Source: an uncultured Clostridia bacterium (GTDB lineage Bacteria; Bacillota; Clostridia; Oscillospirales; Ruminococcaceae). From it: a stretch of 62,651 nucleotides of DNA. Location: positions 1 to 62,651 of the forward strand of contig CANRIA010000010.1 in the NCBI GenBank assembly GCA_947630555.1. Reading direction: 5' to 3'. The position numbers and the translations under genes are program-made. Positions 17,146-25,374 of this stretch are shown piece by piece; position 1 is the stretch's first letter, and the number at the start of each line of letters is the position of its first letter. The notes beneath the pieces were generated by a model. It searched no databases. It was not told the DNA's origin and was given only the letters and a program-made list of their open reading frames with translations.

Positions 17146-18294
17146 ATGTACAAATTTGAAATACTTGACAAAACAAACGCCGCCGCGTGCGACGAATACG
17201 AATATTTTGTATCGCACCACAAAAACGGCTGTTTTATGCAGTCGCTGAGGTGGACGAAAGTTAAAAACAACTGGGCTTGGGAGGCTGTTGCAGTGCGCGG
17301 CGATGACGGCTGCCTTGCAGGTGCGTGCACTATCATAATAAAGCGTATACCTATAGTAAAATGGGGCTTTTTGTATGCTCCGCACGGGCCTGTATGCGAC
17401 TATGACGACAAAGATGTACTCACCGCGATAATGCAGGGCGTGCGCTCGCTGGTGAAGAAGTACCGCGCATATCAGTTTATGTGCGACCCGTGCATTACAG
17501 AGGAGCAGAGGGCTTTTGTTCAGCCGCTTTTGGGCATGGGCTTTGAGCATGAAATTGAACCTGCGGAGCTGACTACCATTCAAGCGCGCAACAACTATAT
17601 GCTGCTTGGCATTAAGGGCAAAACGCCCGACGAGCTTATGATGACTTTTCAGCCGGAATGGCGCAACCGCATAAGAAAGGCTGTGCGCAAGGGCGTTTAC
17701 TGCGAGGTAATGGGCAGTGAGGGAGTCGATACGTTCTATCCTCTTATGGAGCAGACGGGCAAACGCGACGGTTTTTCTATACGAAGCAAGGAATATTTTG
17801 TGCGTATGCTGGAGAGCTTGGGAAAAGAGCATTGCAGGCTTTTTATGTGCTTTGCAAATGACAGCGAAACGGGCGAAAAAATACCGCTCTCGGGCGCGGT
17901 GGCAACGCAGTATGCAGGCAAGACCTGCTATGTTTACGGGGCATCATCGAATGAGAACCGCAATCTTTACCCCAACTATCTTATGCAGTGGAACATGATA
18001 AACTGGGCGCTTGAGGGCGGCTGTGATATATACGATTTTCAGGGCATACCTTTTTATAATGACAAGACACACCCCAACTATGGCGTTTACAAATTCAAAA
18101 AGGGCTTTAATGGTGAGGTGGTTTCATACGCAGGGGAATTTTACTTGGTTTTCAGCCGCTTTAAAAAGAAGCTTGCCGACACTGCCTTAGCGGCGGTAAT
18201 GAAACATCATGACAAACAGACCAAAAAGATACTTAAACGCTCAGGCAAACAAAGCCCTCAGGCGGTGAATGCAATTCATCAGGTGGCAGTATAA
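17146..18294 (+). CDS. FemA/FemB/FemX-type aminoacyltransferase (peptidoglycan interpeptide bridge)
   Basis: A 382-residue peptidoglycan-modifying acyltransferase of the Fem family. It uses aminoacyl-tRNA to add amino acids to lipid II or the stem peptide. The GNAT-like double fold is evident: an N-terminal FMQSLRWTKVKNNW block, a central FQPEWRNRIRKAVRKGV near 168-184, and a C-terminal YPNYLMQWNMINWALEGGCDIYDFQG near 283. The last is a Fem signature whose YDFQG strand is followed by KTHPNYGVYKFKKGF. AAAGAGG precedes the start. It is transcribed alone, between two terminators or promoters. Confidence 0.9.
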   Translation: MYKFEILDKTNAAACDEYEYFVSHHKNGCFMQSLRWTKVKNNWAWEAVAVRGDDGCLAGACTIIIKRIPIVKWGFLYAPHGPVCDYDDKDVLTAIMQGVRSLVKKYRAYQFMCDPCITEEQRAFVQPLLGMGFEHEIEPAELTTIQARNNYMLLGIKGKTPDELMMTFQPEWRNRIRKAVRKGVYCEVMGSEGVDTFYPLMEQTGKRDGFSIRSKEYFVRMLESLGKEHCRLFMCFANDSETGEKIPLSGAVATQYAGKTCYVYGASSNENRNLYPNYLMQWNMINWALEGGCDIYDFQGIPFYNDKTHPNYGVYKFKKGFNGEVVSYAGEFYLVFSRFKKKLADTALAAVMKHHDKQTKKILKRSGKQSPQAVNAIHQVAV

Positions 18295-18302
18295 AAACAT
18301 CT

Positions 18303-18330
18303 TGACAAAAATATAAAAGCCGTGTATAAT
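18303..18330 (+). promoter_or_regulatory. Promoter of the Na+/solute symporter gene
   Basis: TTGACA at 18303-18308, a 16-base spacer and TATAAT at 18325-18330. The leader that follows holds tandem TAAAAGCA units (about 18350-18385) of unknown meaning. Confidence 0.75.
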
Positions 18331-18428
18331 GGTATTGTTCTTTAGCGTTTAAAAGTGTAAAAGCATAAAAGCATAAAAGTATTAAAACGATAAAGAACAT
18401 ACTACATATACAGAAACGGAATGATGAT

Positions 18429-19979
18429 ATGAATCTGGCTATCTGGCTTACGCTTGCTGTTTATCTTGTAATTATGATAGGCATAGGCGTTTATTGCAGA
18501 AAACTCTCCTCGGGCGTGTCGGAATTTGTCCTCGGCAACAGGGGCATAGGCGCATGGTTCACCGCCTTTGCATACGGAACGTCGTACTTTTCGGCGGTAA
18601 TATTCGTGGGCTACGCAGGCAAATTCGGCTGGAGCTACGGTGTGGCTTCGACCTGGATAGGCATGGGCAACGCCATTATCGGCTCGCTTATGCCGTGGCT
18701 GATACTTGGCAAGCGCACGCGCATTATGACAAAACACCTTGACTCGAAAACCATGCCCGACTATTTTGAAAAGCGCTATTTCAGCCACACGCTGAAAACT
18801 GCCGCCGCGGTGATAATTTTCCTGTTCCTTATCCCCTACACCGCCTCGGTTTACAACGGTCTTTCAAGGCTGTTTGAGAAGGGCTTCGGCATACCTTACA
18901 AATACTGCATTATAGGCATGGCTGTATTTACTGCTATATACGTAATTATAGGCGGCTACAAGGCAACTGCCATGAACGACTTTGTGCAGGGCGTGTTCAT
19001 GCTGGTGGGCATAGTGGCCGTGGTGCTTGCGGTGCTTGACCAGCACGGAGGACTTACATCTTCAATAAACGCAATGGGCGAGATACCCACCGACAGCGGC
19101 GAGACGGGGCTGTTCAACAGTATTCTGGGCCCCGACCCGATAAATTTGCTGGGCGTTGTAATACTCACTTCGCTTGGCACTTGGGGTCTGCCGCAGATGG
19201 TTCAGAAATTCTACGCTATAAAAGACGACAGAGCCGTAAAGATAGGTACTATTGTATCGACCGTTTTTGCTGTAATAGTTGCAGGCGGCTGCTACTTCCT
19301 CGGCGGTTTCGGCAGGCTGTTTGTTGAGAATGTTGACGGCAACCCCTCAGGCGGCTTTGATGCGATAGTTCCTGCTATGATGGAAACACTGCCCGACATA
19401 CTGTTCGGTATAGTTATAGTTTTAGTGCTTTCGGCATCAATGTCAACGCTGTCTTCGCTGGTACTGACTTCTTCGTCAACTCTCACCCTCGACCTTGTAA
19501 AGCCCATTATGAAAGAAAAGATGGACGAGAAAAAGCAGGTGCTTATAATGAGGATATTCATTGCGGTGTTCCTGACGGTTTCGGTAGTGCTTGCGATATT
19601 CACGCTTGACAATCCGCAGACGATAATCTCAACGCTGATGTCAATTTCTTGGGGCGCGCTGGCAGGTGCGTTCTTAGCGCCGTTCATGTACGGGCTGTTC
19701 TGGAAGGGCGTTACCAAAGCGGCGGTATGGGCAAGCTTCATCTGCGGCGTTGGCATAACTGTTGTGCATATGTGCCTGTACACGCTGAAGATAGGCAACC
19801 TTGACCTGCCCATGACGATAGGAAAGCTTAGTCTTGCCTCGCCGATAAACGCAGGCGCGTTTGCTATGCTGCTGGGGCTTGTGGTAGTGCCGCTGGTAAG
19901 CCTGATAACGCCAAAACCCGACAAGGAGAAGGTTGAGAAGGTTTTCGAGTGCTATCAGAAGCAAGAGGTCAAAGAATAG
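18429..19979 (+). CDS. Sodium:solute symporter family (SSS) transporter
   Basis: A 516-residue inner-membrane Na+-coupled symporter related to PutP/PanF, with about 13 membrane segments. Family landmarks include GNRGIGAWFTAFAYGTSYFSAVIFVG near 36 and GWSYGVASTWIGMGNA near 67. Others are the family motif region GGYKATAMNDFVQG near 177 and LGTWGLPQMVQKFYAIKD near 250. SASMSTLSSLVLTSSSTLTLDL near 337 is a Ser/Thr block that lines the Na+ site in this family. The substrate cannot be told (proline, pantothenate, sugar or others). The ribosome site is weak. A hairpin follows the stop. Confidence 0.88.
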   Translation: MNLAIWLTLAVYLVIMIGIGVYCRKLSSGVSEFVLGNRGIGAWFTAFAYGTSYFSAVIFVGYAGKFGWSYGVASTWIGMGNAIIGSLMPWLILGKRTRIMTKHLDSKTMPDYFEKRYFSHTLKTAAAVIIFLFLIPYTASVYNGLSRLFEKGFGIPYKYCIIGMAVFTAIYVIIGGYKATAMNDFVQGVFMLVGIVAVVLAVLDQHGGLTSSINAMGEIPTDSGETGLFNSILGPDPINLLGVVILTSLGTWGLPQMVQKFYAIKDDRAVKIGTIVSTVFAVIVAGGCYFLGGFGRLFVENVDGNPSGGFDAIVPAMMETLPDILFGIVIVLVLSASMSTLSSLVLTSSSTLTLDLVKPIMKEKMDEKKQVLIMRIFIAVFLTVSVVLAIFTLDNPQTIISTLMSISWGALAGAFLAPFMYGLFWKGVTKAAVWASFICGVGITVVHMCLYTLKIGNLDLPMTIGKLSLASPINAGAFAMLLGLVVVPLVSLITPKPDKEKVEKVFECYQKQEVKE

Positions 19980-19981
19980 AA

Positions 19982-20018
19982 GTAAGAAACGGTTTCACGG
20001 TTTTGCGTGAAGCCGTTC
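19982..20018 (+). terminator. Hairpin after the symporter gene
   Basis: ACGGTTTCAC, loop, and GTGAAGCCGT form a stem a few bases after the stop, followed by CACCTTTT. The bases just before it (AGAAGTAAGAAACGGTTT) recur at 20254-20271, before a second, stronger terminator. Confidence 0.65.
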
Positions 20019-20084
20019 ACCTTTTAGAGGCAAGAAATTAAGAGGCAAGAGGCAAGAAGATGAAATTTCACATTTCGCGCTAAC

Positions 20085-20232
20085 TATAAAATCTTGTCAA
20101 GAAACTAAAAGTTTTCGGTCAAGCCTTTTTCAAAAGGCTTGTGGGGTTGAGGGGCAACGCCCCCATCGCCTGCGGTCGCTTGCGAACGCTACCGCAGCAC
20201 GGCGAAAGCCCCTACATCGTGCGCTCCGCTGC
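20085..20232 (-). repeat. Composite dispersed repeat, copy D (truncated)
   Basis: Carries the CTTGTCAAGAAAC block, a Q-type hairpin AAGCCTTTTTCAAAAGGCTT and the GC-rich segment with GGGGCAACGCCCC. The R, S and P modules are missing. It lies between the two copies of the AGAAGTAAGAAACGGTTT direct repeat. Confidence 0.7.
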
Positions 20233-20263
20233 TAGAGGTTAGAGGTGAGAAGTTAGAAGTAAG

Positions 20264-20299
20264 AAACGGTTTTGCTGCATTTGAGCAAAGCCGTTTTTT
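20264..20299 (+). terminator. Strong terminator-like hairpin with a copied 5' flank
   Basis: AACGGTTTTGCT, GCATTTG, AGCAAAGCCGTT and TTTTT make a good intrinsic terminator. Its 5' flank duplicates the sequence right after the symporter stop codon. Confidence 0.8.
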
Positions 20300-20442
20300 G
20301 TACGGTTCAGAAAGAGGCAAGAAGCAAGAAAATGCTTTTTATAGCTTTGCACGAACTTTTCAAAATGCTCATCTTGCCTCTTGCTTTTGGTTTTCTTGCT
20401 TCTAGTGCCCCACCCACAAGCCGCCCAAAGAGAAAATGTGCT

Positions 20443-20458
20443 GGCAGAATATTCTTCT
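20443..20458. repeat. AGAATATTCT-core hairpin, copy 3
   Basis: GGCAGAATATTCTTCT with weaker flanking arms (TGCT / TAGTGA). Confidence 0.7.
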
Positions 20459-20505
20459 AGTGACGTGGGGTGAGGCATGGTTTTTAGGGTATAGGCTTGT
20501 TCAAT

Positions 20506-20745
20506 ATCATGGCGTTCTCTGAGAGAACGCGGCAAAGAAGCTAAGGTCTTTCCATAGGGAACGCCCTCTCTTACAGGGCGTTCCCTCTTGAAAAACAATC
20601 CACCGGATTGTTTTTCAATTCACCCTTTGCGGAGCGCCTGACGCGTTTTTGGGGGCTCTGCCCCCATACCCCCGTGACCCTTTTGAAAAAGGGTCAATCG
20701 AAAACTTTTAATTTCTTGACAAGGGCTACAGTCTTTGTGATTAAA
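20506..20745 (+). repeat. Composite dispersed repeat, copy E
   Basis: A variant P palindrome GCGTTCTCTGAGAGAACGC (20512-20530) has changes on both arms that keep pairing. S hairpin GGGAACGCCC/GGGCGTTCCC, R hairpin GAAAAACAATCC/GGATTGTTTTTC, a GGGGGCTCTGCCCCC segment, and Q hairpin GACCCTTTTGAAAAAGGGTC follow in order. Confidence 0.75.
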
Positions 20746-20756
20746 CGCGCTATGCA

Positions 20757-20908
20757 AAAGAATTATGGTTTTGTTTTCTGAAAGGCTTCAGACTTTCAGA
20801 AAGCAAAATCGGCGACCCAATAAAAGTCGCCGAAATAATTCTTTCATTGTGGCTTGGAGGCTAAAGCCGACAAGACACTGCGCTCCAGCAGGCTTGCGCG
20901 TAAGCGCA
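20757..20908 (+). repeat. Second nested-hairpin repeat family, copy 1
   Basis: An outer stem AAGAATTAT...AATAATTCTT encloses CTGAAAGGCTTCAGACTTTCAG and GGCGAC...GTCGCC hairpins. It is followed by GGCTTGGAGGCTAAAGCC and a GCGC hairpin. A near-identical copy is at 24135-24295, and parts occur near 23570, 31510-31560 and 39825. With copies D and E it fills the gap 19980-21030, which has no credible gene. Confidence 0.7.
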
Positions 20909-20962
20909 ATTATACAAACACATCGCCGCGCGGAAAAAAATCTGCGCGTTTTATTTTACCCC

Positions 20963-20991
20963 TTGACAAACTGCGAAAAGTGTGTTATCAT
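20963..20991 (+). promoter_or_regulatory. Promoter of smpB-ssrA
   Basis: TTGACA at 20963-20968, 17-base spacer, TATCAT at 20986-20991. Predicted start near 20998, about 33 bases before smpB. Confidence 0.75.
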
Positions 20992-21030
20992 AATTTACTA
21001 CCCGAAGAACACACGAAAGGATCTGAGGAT

Positions 21031-21498
21031 ATGGCTGACAGCAAAGGCATTAAAATTATCGCCGAAAACAGGCAGGCGCGGCACGAATATTTCATTCTTG
21101 AGACCCTTGAATGCGGCATCGAGCTGGTCGGCACCGAGGTCAAGTCTATCCGCAGCGGCGGCGTGAATCTGAAGGACAGCTGGTGCAGCATTGAGGACTA
21201 CGAGATGTTTGTGCGGCAGATGCACATATCGCCTTACGAGAAGGGCAACATCTTCAACCGTGACCCCCTCAGGGTGCGCAGGCTGCTTTTGCACAAGCGC
21301 GAGATAATCAGGCTTTTTAACGAGGTTCGCCAGCAGGGGCTTACGCTCGTGCCGCTGTCGCTGTACTTCAAGGGCGGCAGGGTGAAAATGCAGCTTGCTT
21401 TGTGCAAGGGCAAACAGCTTCACGATAAGCGCGATGACATGGCTAAAAAGGCTGCACAGAGAGAAATTGAACGCGCTGTAAAAGAGCGCAATAAATAA
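21031..21498 (+). CDS. smpB: SsrA-binding protein SmpB
   Basis: A 155-residue tmRNA partner of normal length, needed for trans-translation. It binds the tRNA-like domain of tmRNA and delivers it with EF-Tu to stalled ribosomes. Family blocks are [66 protein letters not shown] and the C-terminal [20 protein letters not shown] tail. The ATG has GAGGA directly before it and AAAGGA about 10 bases upstream. The stop codon ends at 21498 and the tmRNA sequence begins at the next base. Confidence 0.97.
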   Translation: MADSKGIKIIAENRQARHEYFILETLECGIELVGTEVKSIRSGGVNLKDSWCSIEDYEMFVRQMHISPYEKGNIFNRDPLRVRRLLLHKREIIRLFNEVRQQGLTLVPLSLYFKGGRVKMQLALCKGKQLHDKRDDMAKKAAQREIERAVKERNK

Positions 21499-21858
21499 GG
21501 GGATGTAATGGTTTCGACGGGGATCTGAAAGCACGATAAGCGAGCAGAGTAGTGAACGCTCTTAAAAGTCACAACTTTCTAAATTCAAACGACAACAACT
21601 CATTTGAATTGGCTGCTGCCTGATCGCAGCGCCCGTCTGCCCTGAGAGTACCACGGCTCTTGGCAGGCGTCGACTAGTGGTGAACGCTCTGCGGCGATGA
21701 CTGTGACCGCAGGGTGCAATACAGTCTACCTCTTTCGGCTGCGTGTCTGCTTGCGGCTGTAAGAGGGAATCGGCTTTTGCCAAAATAACAGACTACGCTC
21801 GTAGAAGTTCGTTCGGACGGGTTTTCGGACAGGGGTTCGACTCCCCTCATCTCCACCA
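21499..21858 (+). ncRNA. ssrA: Transfer-messenger RNA (tmRNA)
   Basis: It begins GGGGATGTAATGGTTTCGAC and ends with the T-arm GGGTTCGACTCCC, the complementary acceptor CATCTCC, and encoded ACCA at 21855-21858. The acceptor GGGGATG pairs with CATCTCC with one G-U. The tag reading frame (21582-21623) gives NSNDNNSFELAAA followed by TGA, a normal hydrophobic Ala-ending proteolysis tag; the exact resume codon is uncertain by a codon or so. The length of 360 bases is typical. It is probably processed from the smpB transcript, since it abuts that gene with no spacer. Confidence 0.96.
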
Positions 21859-21863
21859 GAAAC

Positions 21864-22060
21864 GCCCTTGACTAAACGTCAAGGGCTCAGTGAATAGTGA
21901 ATAATGAATAGTGAATAGTTTATAGTTGTTCGTGTGGAGGCGTTTCTGTACTATTAACTATTCGTTATTCACTACACTTTGAAATCCTGACGGCTTTCAA
22001 AGTGCCGAAGAACCCTCTGCGAGTGTTCTTCCCATTCACTATTCACTAAATTTGTCAATC
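21864..22060. repeat. Hairpin and AATAGTGAA-type low-complexity repeats after tmRNA
   Basis: GCCCTTGAC, TAAAC, GTCAAGGGC is a perfect stem 5 bases after the tmRNA CCA, without a U run. It is followed by TGAATAGTGAATAATGAATAG-like tracts and their inverse (ACTATTCACTA), which also appear near 31290, 32600, 37710 and 41550. A GCGC hairpin lies near 22113-22140. No gene in 21859-22208. Confidence 0.7.
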
Positions 22061-22145
22061 TGCATTTCCCCGACCCACCACGGGTCTTTTTTATTTTCGT
22101 ATATATTATTTGCGCTATCGCGCGGCGCAGGAGCGCGTTCATCGC

Positions 22146-22174
22146 TTGACAAAATGCTTGTTCCATGCTACACT
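22146..22174 (+). promoter_or_regulatory. Promoter of the unknown gene at 22209
   Basis: TTGACA at 22146-22151, 17-base spacer, TACACT at 22169-22174. It supports the start at 22209 rather than further upstream in the frame. Confidence 0.65.
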
Positions 22175-22208
22175 AAAATCAGTAAACCATACGCAGGGGG
22201 GGCAGACT

Positions 22209-22880
22209 ATGAATTTATCACTTGAAGCGCAGGAATTTTTATGGTACTCATTATTTTATAAAAAATATGATAAACTTGCCGACGACCGCGAATACGCGCT
22301 GAAAATATGCGCACAACGTGCATACCTTGACATGAACAGAACGCTGAAATTTGATCCCGACAATACAGAACACACGGATTTTCGTGATGAGATATGCACT
22401 ATTATCATCAACGGTATAAATAAATTGCTGAAATGCTTTGATAAGTCGGAATTTGACTGCAAGCATTCAGAGATATGTACCGAAATTATAGCCGCTGCAA
22501 AGAACTCAAATATTCTTGAAAAACGGGATAATTGTGAAGAAGTTTTCTATTATGGGCAAGCGCAGAAATGGCTCAACATGACAATGAAATATATGCGCAT
22601 AATGGGCTTTTGGGCTGATGAACTGAAACCGTTGGGATCATATTTGCACGTACCTGTAGATAACATTATCATGCAAAAAGCTTCTGATATAGGAATAAAA
22701 CTGCCAAGAACAGACGGCGGCAGCGGCAAATATACCGATAATACATTGCCGTGGAGCAAGTGGGAGCAGGAAAATTATACAACATTTCAAAACGAACTGC
22801 AAGGCAGATTAAAAGAGGTCTCACCGCAAGAGATGCCCATGGAGTGGGAAAACCGTGTATGGCTGGAAGGTGAAAAATAG
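22209..22880 (+). CDS. Conserved-looking hypothetical protein, no family recognised
   Basis: A 223-residue soluble protein. It is rich in Trp, Tyr and charged residues, with predicted helices throughout. Distinctive stretches are EVFYYGQAQKWLNMTMKYMR (about 115-135), LGSYLHVPVDNIIMQ (about 140-155) and LPWSKWEQENYTTFQNEL (about 180-197), which together look like a conserved globular domain. It has no signal peptide, membrane segment or recognised catalytic motif. The ATG follows an AGGGGGGGCAG purine run. The gene stands alone between repeat-filled gaps, with its own promoter and a bidirectional terminator, a setting typical of accessory or defence genes, but the function is unknown. Confidence 0.75.
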   Translation: MNLSLEAQEFLWYSLFYKKYDKLADDREYALKICAQRAYLDMNRTLKFDPDNTEHTDFRDEICTIIINGINKLLKCFDKSEFDCKHSEICTEIIAAAKNSNILEKRDNCEEVFYYGQAQKWLNMTMKYMRIMGFWADELKPLGSYLHVPVDNIIMQKASDIGIKLPRTDGGSGKYTDNTLPWSKWEQENYTTFQNELQGRLKEVSPQEMPMEWENRVWLEGEK

Positions 22881-22896
22881 TGCGCATTTTGGTATA

Positions 22897-22932
22897 AAAA
22901 AGCTGCCGGTAAACATAATACCGACAGCTTTT
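22897..22932. terminator. Bidirectional terminator between convergent genes
   Basis: AAAAAAGCTGCCGGTA, AACATAA, TACCGACAGCTTTT; the stem has one G-U pair and an A/T run on each side, so it serves both strands. Confidence 0.9.
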
Positions 22933-22945
22933 ACTATACGGAATA

Positions 22946-23371
22946 TCAAGCCGCTTTTACTTTTACTCTTCTCAGCGCGGCGGAGAAAACGGTTGTTATG
23001 AGCAGCACGCCGCCAAATATCATAAGCGCAATGCTCAACACATACATCATCTCGAACATAGTAAATACCGTATCGCTCATGCCGGACTGATCCATTGTTA
23101 AGACGGCGGCGCCCAAAAAACCGTTAAGCCCGAGCGACAGCTGCGCCAAAGATATTACAAACGGTTTAGCAAGTTTGTCGCAGTCATTTATACACCAAGC
23201 AGCTGTAACGAACATTATCGCAAGCGCCAGCGGTACAGACACTACCAAAAACACCTGCTCTATGAGGGGCACATTCACCTTGCCCACTGAGCCTAATATA
23301 TAGCACAGCATCAGCGTATAAACCACTGCATCAACAAATGCCGCAAGAATATATTTTGTTGTTTTCTTCAT
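22946..23371 (-). CDS. Small four-helix membrane protein of unknown function
   Basis: A 141-residue protein with four hydrophobic segments (about 6-27, 37-58, 71-93 and 107-131) and a short basic C-terminus (ALRRVKVKAA). No family is recognised. The ATG at 23371 is chosen because the AAAGAAGG ribosome site lies just upstream and covers a possible GTG start six codons earlier. It converges with the gene at 22209 and shares its terminator. Confidence 0.75.
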   Translation of the reverse strand: MKKTTKYILAAFVDAVVYTLMLCYILGSVGKVNVPLIEQVFLVVSVPLALAIMFVTAAWCINDCDKLAKPFVISLAQLSLGLNGFLGAAVLTMDQSGMSDTVFTMFEMMYVLSIALMIFGGVLLITTVFSAALRRVKVKAA

Positions 23372-23486
23372 AAAAGCACCTTCTTTCACTATAATTATAT
23401 CACATACACAGCAAAATTTAAATATGCTATTTGCACAATTTTCGTCTCAATATTGCAATTTTTTTATAAGTCTTGCATAGTTTTTG

Positions 23487-23650
23487 CGCTTACGCGCGGC
23501 GCAGGAGCGCACACATTGCCAGACTGTGAACAGTCTGGCAAGTGCCGAAGAACCCTCTTCGAGGCTTCTTCCCTGTTCTTCGGCTTTAGCCTCCAAGCCA
23601 CCCCGAAAAAAGCCCGTCACACCTTGCGGTGTGACGGGCTTTTTTCCTGT
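23487..23650. repeat. GCGC hairpin, GGCTTTAGCC block and strong terminator-like hairpin
   Basis: GCGCTTACGCGCG...GGAGCGC near 23487-23512. Then comes the inverse of the TGGCTTGGAGGCTAAAGCC block seen at 20850, 24240 and 39835. Last is AAAAAAGCCCGTCACACC, TTGC, GGTGTGACGGGCTTTTTT (23606-23645), a perfect bidirectional terminator. There is no gene in 23372-24391; the rest is composite repeats. Confidence 0.75.
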
Positions 23651-23780
23651 TCTGCTCCAACTTTAGCGCGTAATTTAACGTAATTTTTCAGCGAGCGCGT
23701 TTAACACCGCTTACACTTAGTTTCTCTAAAAAATACAAACATTCCCCCACCCTCCTCAGCCCTATAACAAGGAAGTCGCT

Positions 23781-23796
23781 GGCAGAATATTCTTCC
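23781..23796. repeat. AGAATATTCT-core hairpin, copy 4
   Basis: GGCAGAATATTCTTCC flanked by TCGCT and GGCGA, whose arms pair (CGCTGG/CCGGCG with wobble). Confidence 0.75.
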
Positions 23797-23892
23797 GGCG
23801 ATGTTAGTGGAAAACGTGTTATTATGTGGGTGAGTGGGCTGCTAGAAGCAAGAAAATTAGAAGCAAGAGGCAAGAAGTGGGATTTCCTCACA

Positions 23893-24118
23893 TTGTTTGG
23901 CGTTCCATAATGGAACGCGGAAAAATAGCTAGGTCTTATCAAAGGGAACGCCCTCTCTTGCAGGGCGTTCCCTCTTTCAAAATAGTCCACCGGACTATTT
24001 TGAAATTCACCCTTTGCGGAGCGCACGTTGTGTTTCGGGGGCGCCGCCCCCGTACCCCTGCAAGCCTTTTGAAAAAGGGTCAATCGAAAACTTTTCCTTT
24101 CTTGACAGGAATTATAGC
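23893..24118 (+). repeat. Composite dispersed repeat, copy H
   Basis: P palindrome GCGTTCCATAATGGAACGC at 23900-23918, S hairpin GGGAACGCCC/GGGCGTTCCC, R hairpin CAAAATAGTCC/GGACTATTTTG, the GGGGGCGCCGCCCCC segment, and Q hairpin with CCTTTTGAAAAAGGGT. This is the most complete copy of the P-S-R-Q order. Confidence 0.8.
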
Positions 24119-24134
24119 TTTTGATATTAAACCT

Positions 24135-24295
24135 CAGTCCGTGGAAAGAATTATGGTTTTGTTTTCTGAAAGGCTTCAGACTTTCAGAAAGCAAAATCGG
24201 CGACCGCGTTATGTCGCCGAAATAATTCTTTCGAGTGGCTTGGAGGCTAAAGCCGACAAGACACTGCGCTCCATGCGCCGCGCGTAAGCGCAAAT
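24135..24295 (+). repeat. Second nested-hairpin repeat family, copy 2
   Basis: Almost identical to 20757-20908: AAGAATTATGG...AATAATTCTT outer stem, CTGAAAGGCTTCAGACTTTCAG, and GGCGACcgcgttatGTCGCC. The inner loop differs while the GGCGAC/GTCGCC stem is kept. It ends in a GCGC hairpin. Confidence 0.75.
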
Positions 24296-24391
24296 AAAAT
24301 ATACATCGTTAATAACACAATTGCATTTTTCTGCAAAACAAAAACAAAAAAGACGGAGAAAACTCTCCGCCTTTGTTTTTGTGATAAGCTA

Positions 24392-24769
24392 TTACTTGAG
24401 CTCAACAGTAGCGCCGGCAGCTTCGAGCTTCTCTTTGATCTCGTCAGCCTCAGCCTTCGATGCGCCCTCTTTGATAGCCTTAGGTGCAGCCTCAACAAGC
24501 TCTTTAGCCTCTTTAAGTCCAAGGCCGAGGATCTCCTTAACTGCCTTGATAACGCCCATCTTAGCATCGCCGAACGAAGCGAGTATTACGTCAAACTCGG
24601 TCTTCTCCTCAGCGGCAGCTCCACCGGCAGCAGCGCCGGCAGCAGGAGCAGCAGCTATTGCGGCTGTTACGCCGAACTCCTCCTGGATAGCGTCGATAAG
24701 CTCTTTCAGCTCAAGAACGCTGAGAGCCTTTATATCTTCAATAAACTTCATTGTCTTCTCGGATGCCAT
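24392..24769 (-). CDS. rplL: Large ribosomal subunit protein bL12 (L7/L12)
   Basis: A 125-residue stalk protein of the 50S subunit that recruits translation GTPases. The N-terminal dimerisation helices ([20 protein letters not shown]) are followed by an Ala/Gly-rich hinge ([15 protein letters not shown], about 39-53). The C-terminal factor-binding domain has [21 protein letters not shown]-type sequence and ends GATVELK. A good AGGAG site precedes it. It follows rplJ in the usual rplJL operon. An A/T-rich hairpin at about 24345-24385 probably ends the transcript. Confidence 0.97.
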   Translation of the reverse strand: MASEKTMKFIEDIKALSVLELKELIDAIQEEFGVTAAIAAAPAAGAAAGGAAAEEKTEFDVILASFGDAKMGVIKAVKEILGLGLKEAKELVEAAPKAIKEGASKAEADEIKEKLEAAGATVELK

Positions 24770-24843
24770 GATAATTCTTCTCCTTTTTAAAATTAGATTT
24801 TGTTATGCGGCACGCGCCGCGCCTGATCGTCTACGCCGACTGC

Positions 24844-25353
24844 TTATGCAGCATCGCCGTTTTTGTCTGCAACTGCCTGGAGTGTTGCAGCAAGTTTCTG
24901 AAGCGGTCCTTGCAGAGAGCCGACCAGCTGTGCCAGAAGCACGTCTTTTGAAGGTATTTTCGAGAGAGCCTCAACGCCTGCTTTATCGTAGATCTCCTTG
25001 CCGATAAAACCTGCTTTAAGGTCAAACTTAGCGTCGCCTGCCTTTTCGGCAAACTCACCCAGTATTCTTGCGGCGGCTGTTTCATCATTTTCTGAAACGG
25101 CTATTGCCGTAGTACCCTCAAGAACGTCCGTAAGTCCGTCAAGACCTGCATTTTTAACGGCGAAACGAAGCATAGTGTTCTTTTCAACAAAATACTTCAC
25201 GCCTGCTTCTCTCAGCGTGCGGCGAAGTGCAGTATCTTCTTCCACCGTGATGCCCTTATAGTCCACAATAACACCTGCTGCTGAGGACTCCAGAAGCTGT
25301 GACAGTTCCTTGACTCTTTCCTGCTTTTTGAGCAGTATCTTCTCACTTGGCAT
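24844..25353 (-). CDS. rplJ: Large ribosomal subunit protein uL10
   Basis: A 169-residue base of the L12 stalk. It begins PSEKILLKKQERVKELSQLL, has the conserved VDYKGITVEEDTALRRTLREAG and YFVEKNTMLRFA blocks, and ends with the helix that binds L12 dimers. The ATG at 25353 has an AGAGGTG site 6 bases upstream; a longer frame would run into the leader RNA and is rejected. It is the first gene of rplJL, under an L10 leader. Confidence 0.96.
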   Translation of the reverse strand: MPSEKILLKKQERVKELSQLLESSAAGVIVDYKGITVEEDTALRRTLREAGVKYFVEKNTMLRFAVKNAGLDGLTDVLEGTTAIAVSENDETAAARILGEFAEKAGDAKFDLKAGFIGKEIYDKAGVEALSKIPSKDVLLAQLVGSLQGPLQKLAATLQAVADKNGDAA

Positions 25354-25374
25354 TTTCTTCACCTCTTTGCGATA

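Noticed and set aside
21890-22060. CRISPR-like short repeats (AATAGTGAA tracts)
   Set aside because: Units are irregular, vary in spacing, and recur as a low-complexity tract in other gaps; there are no spacers of constant length.
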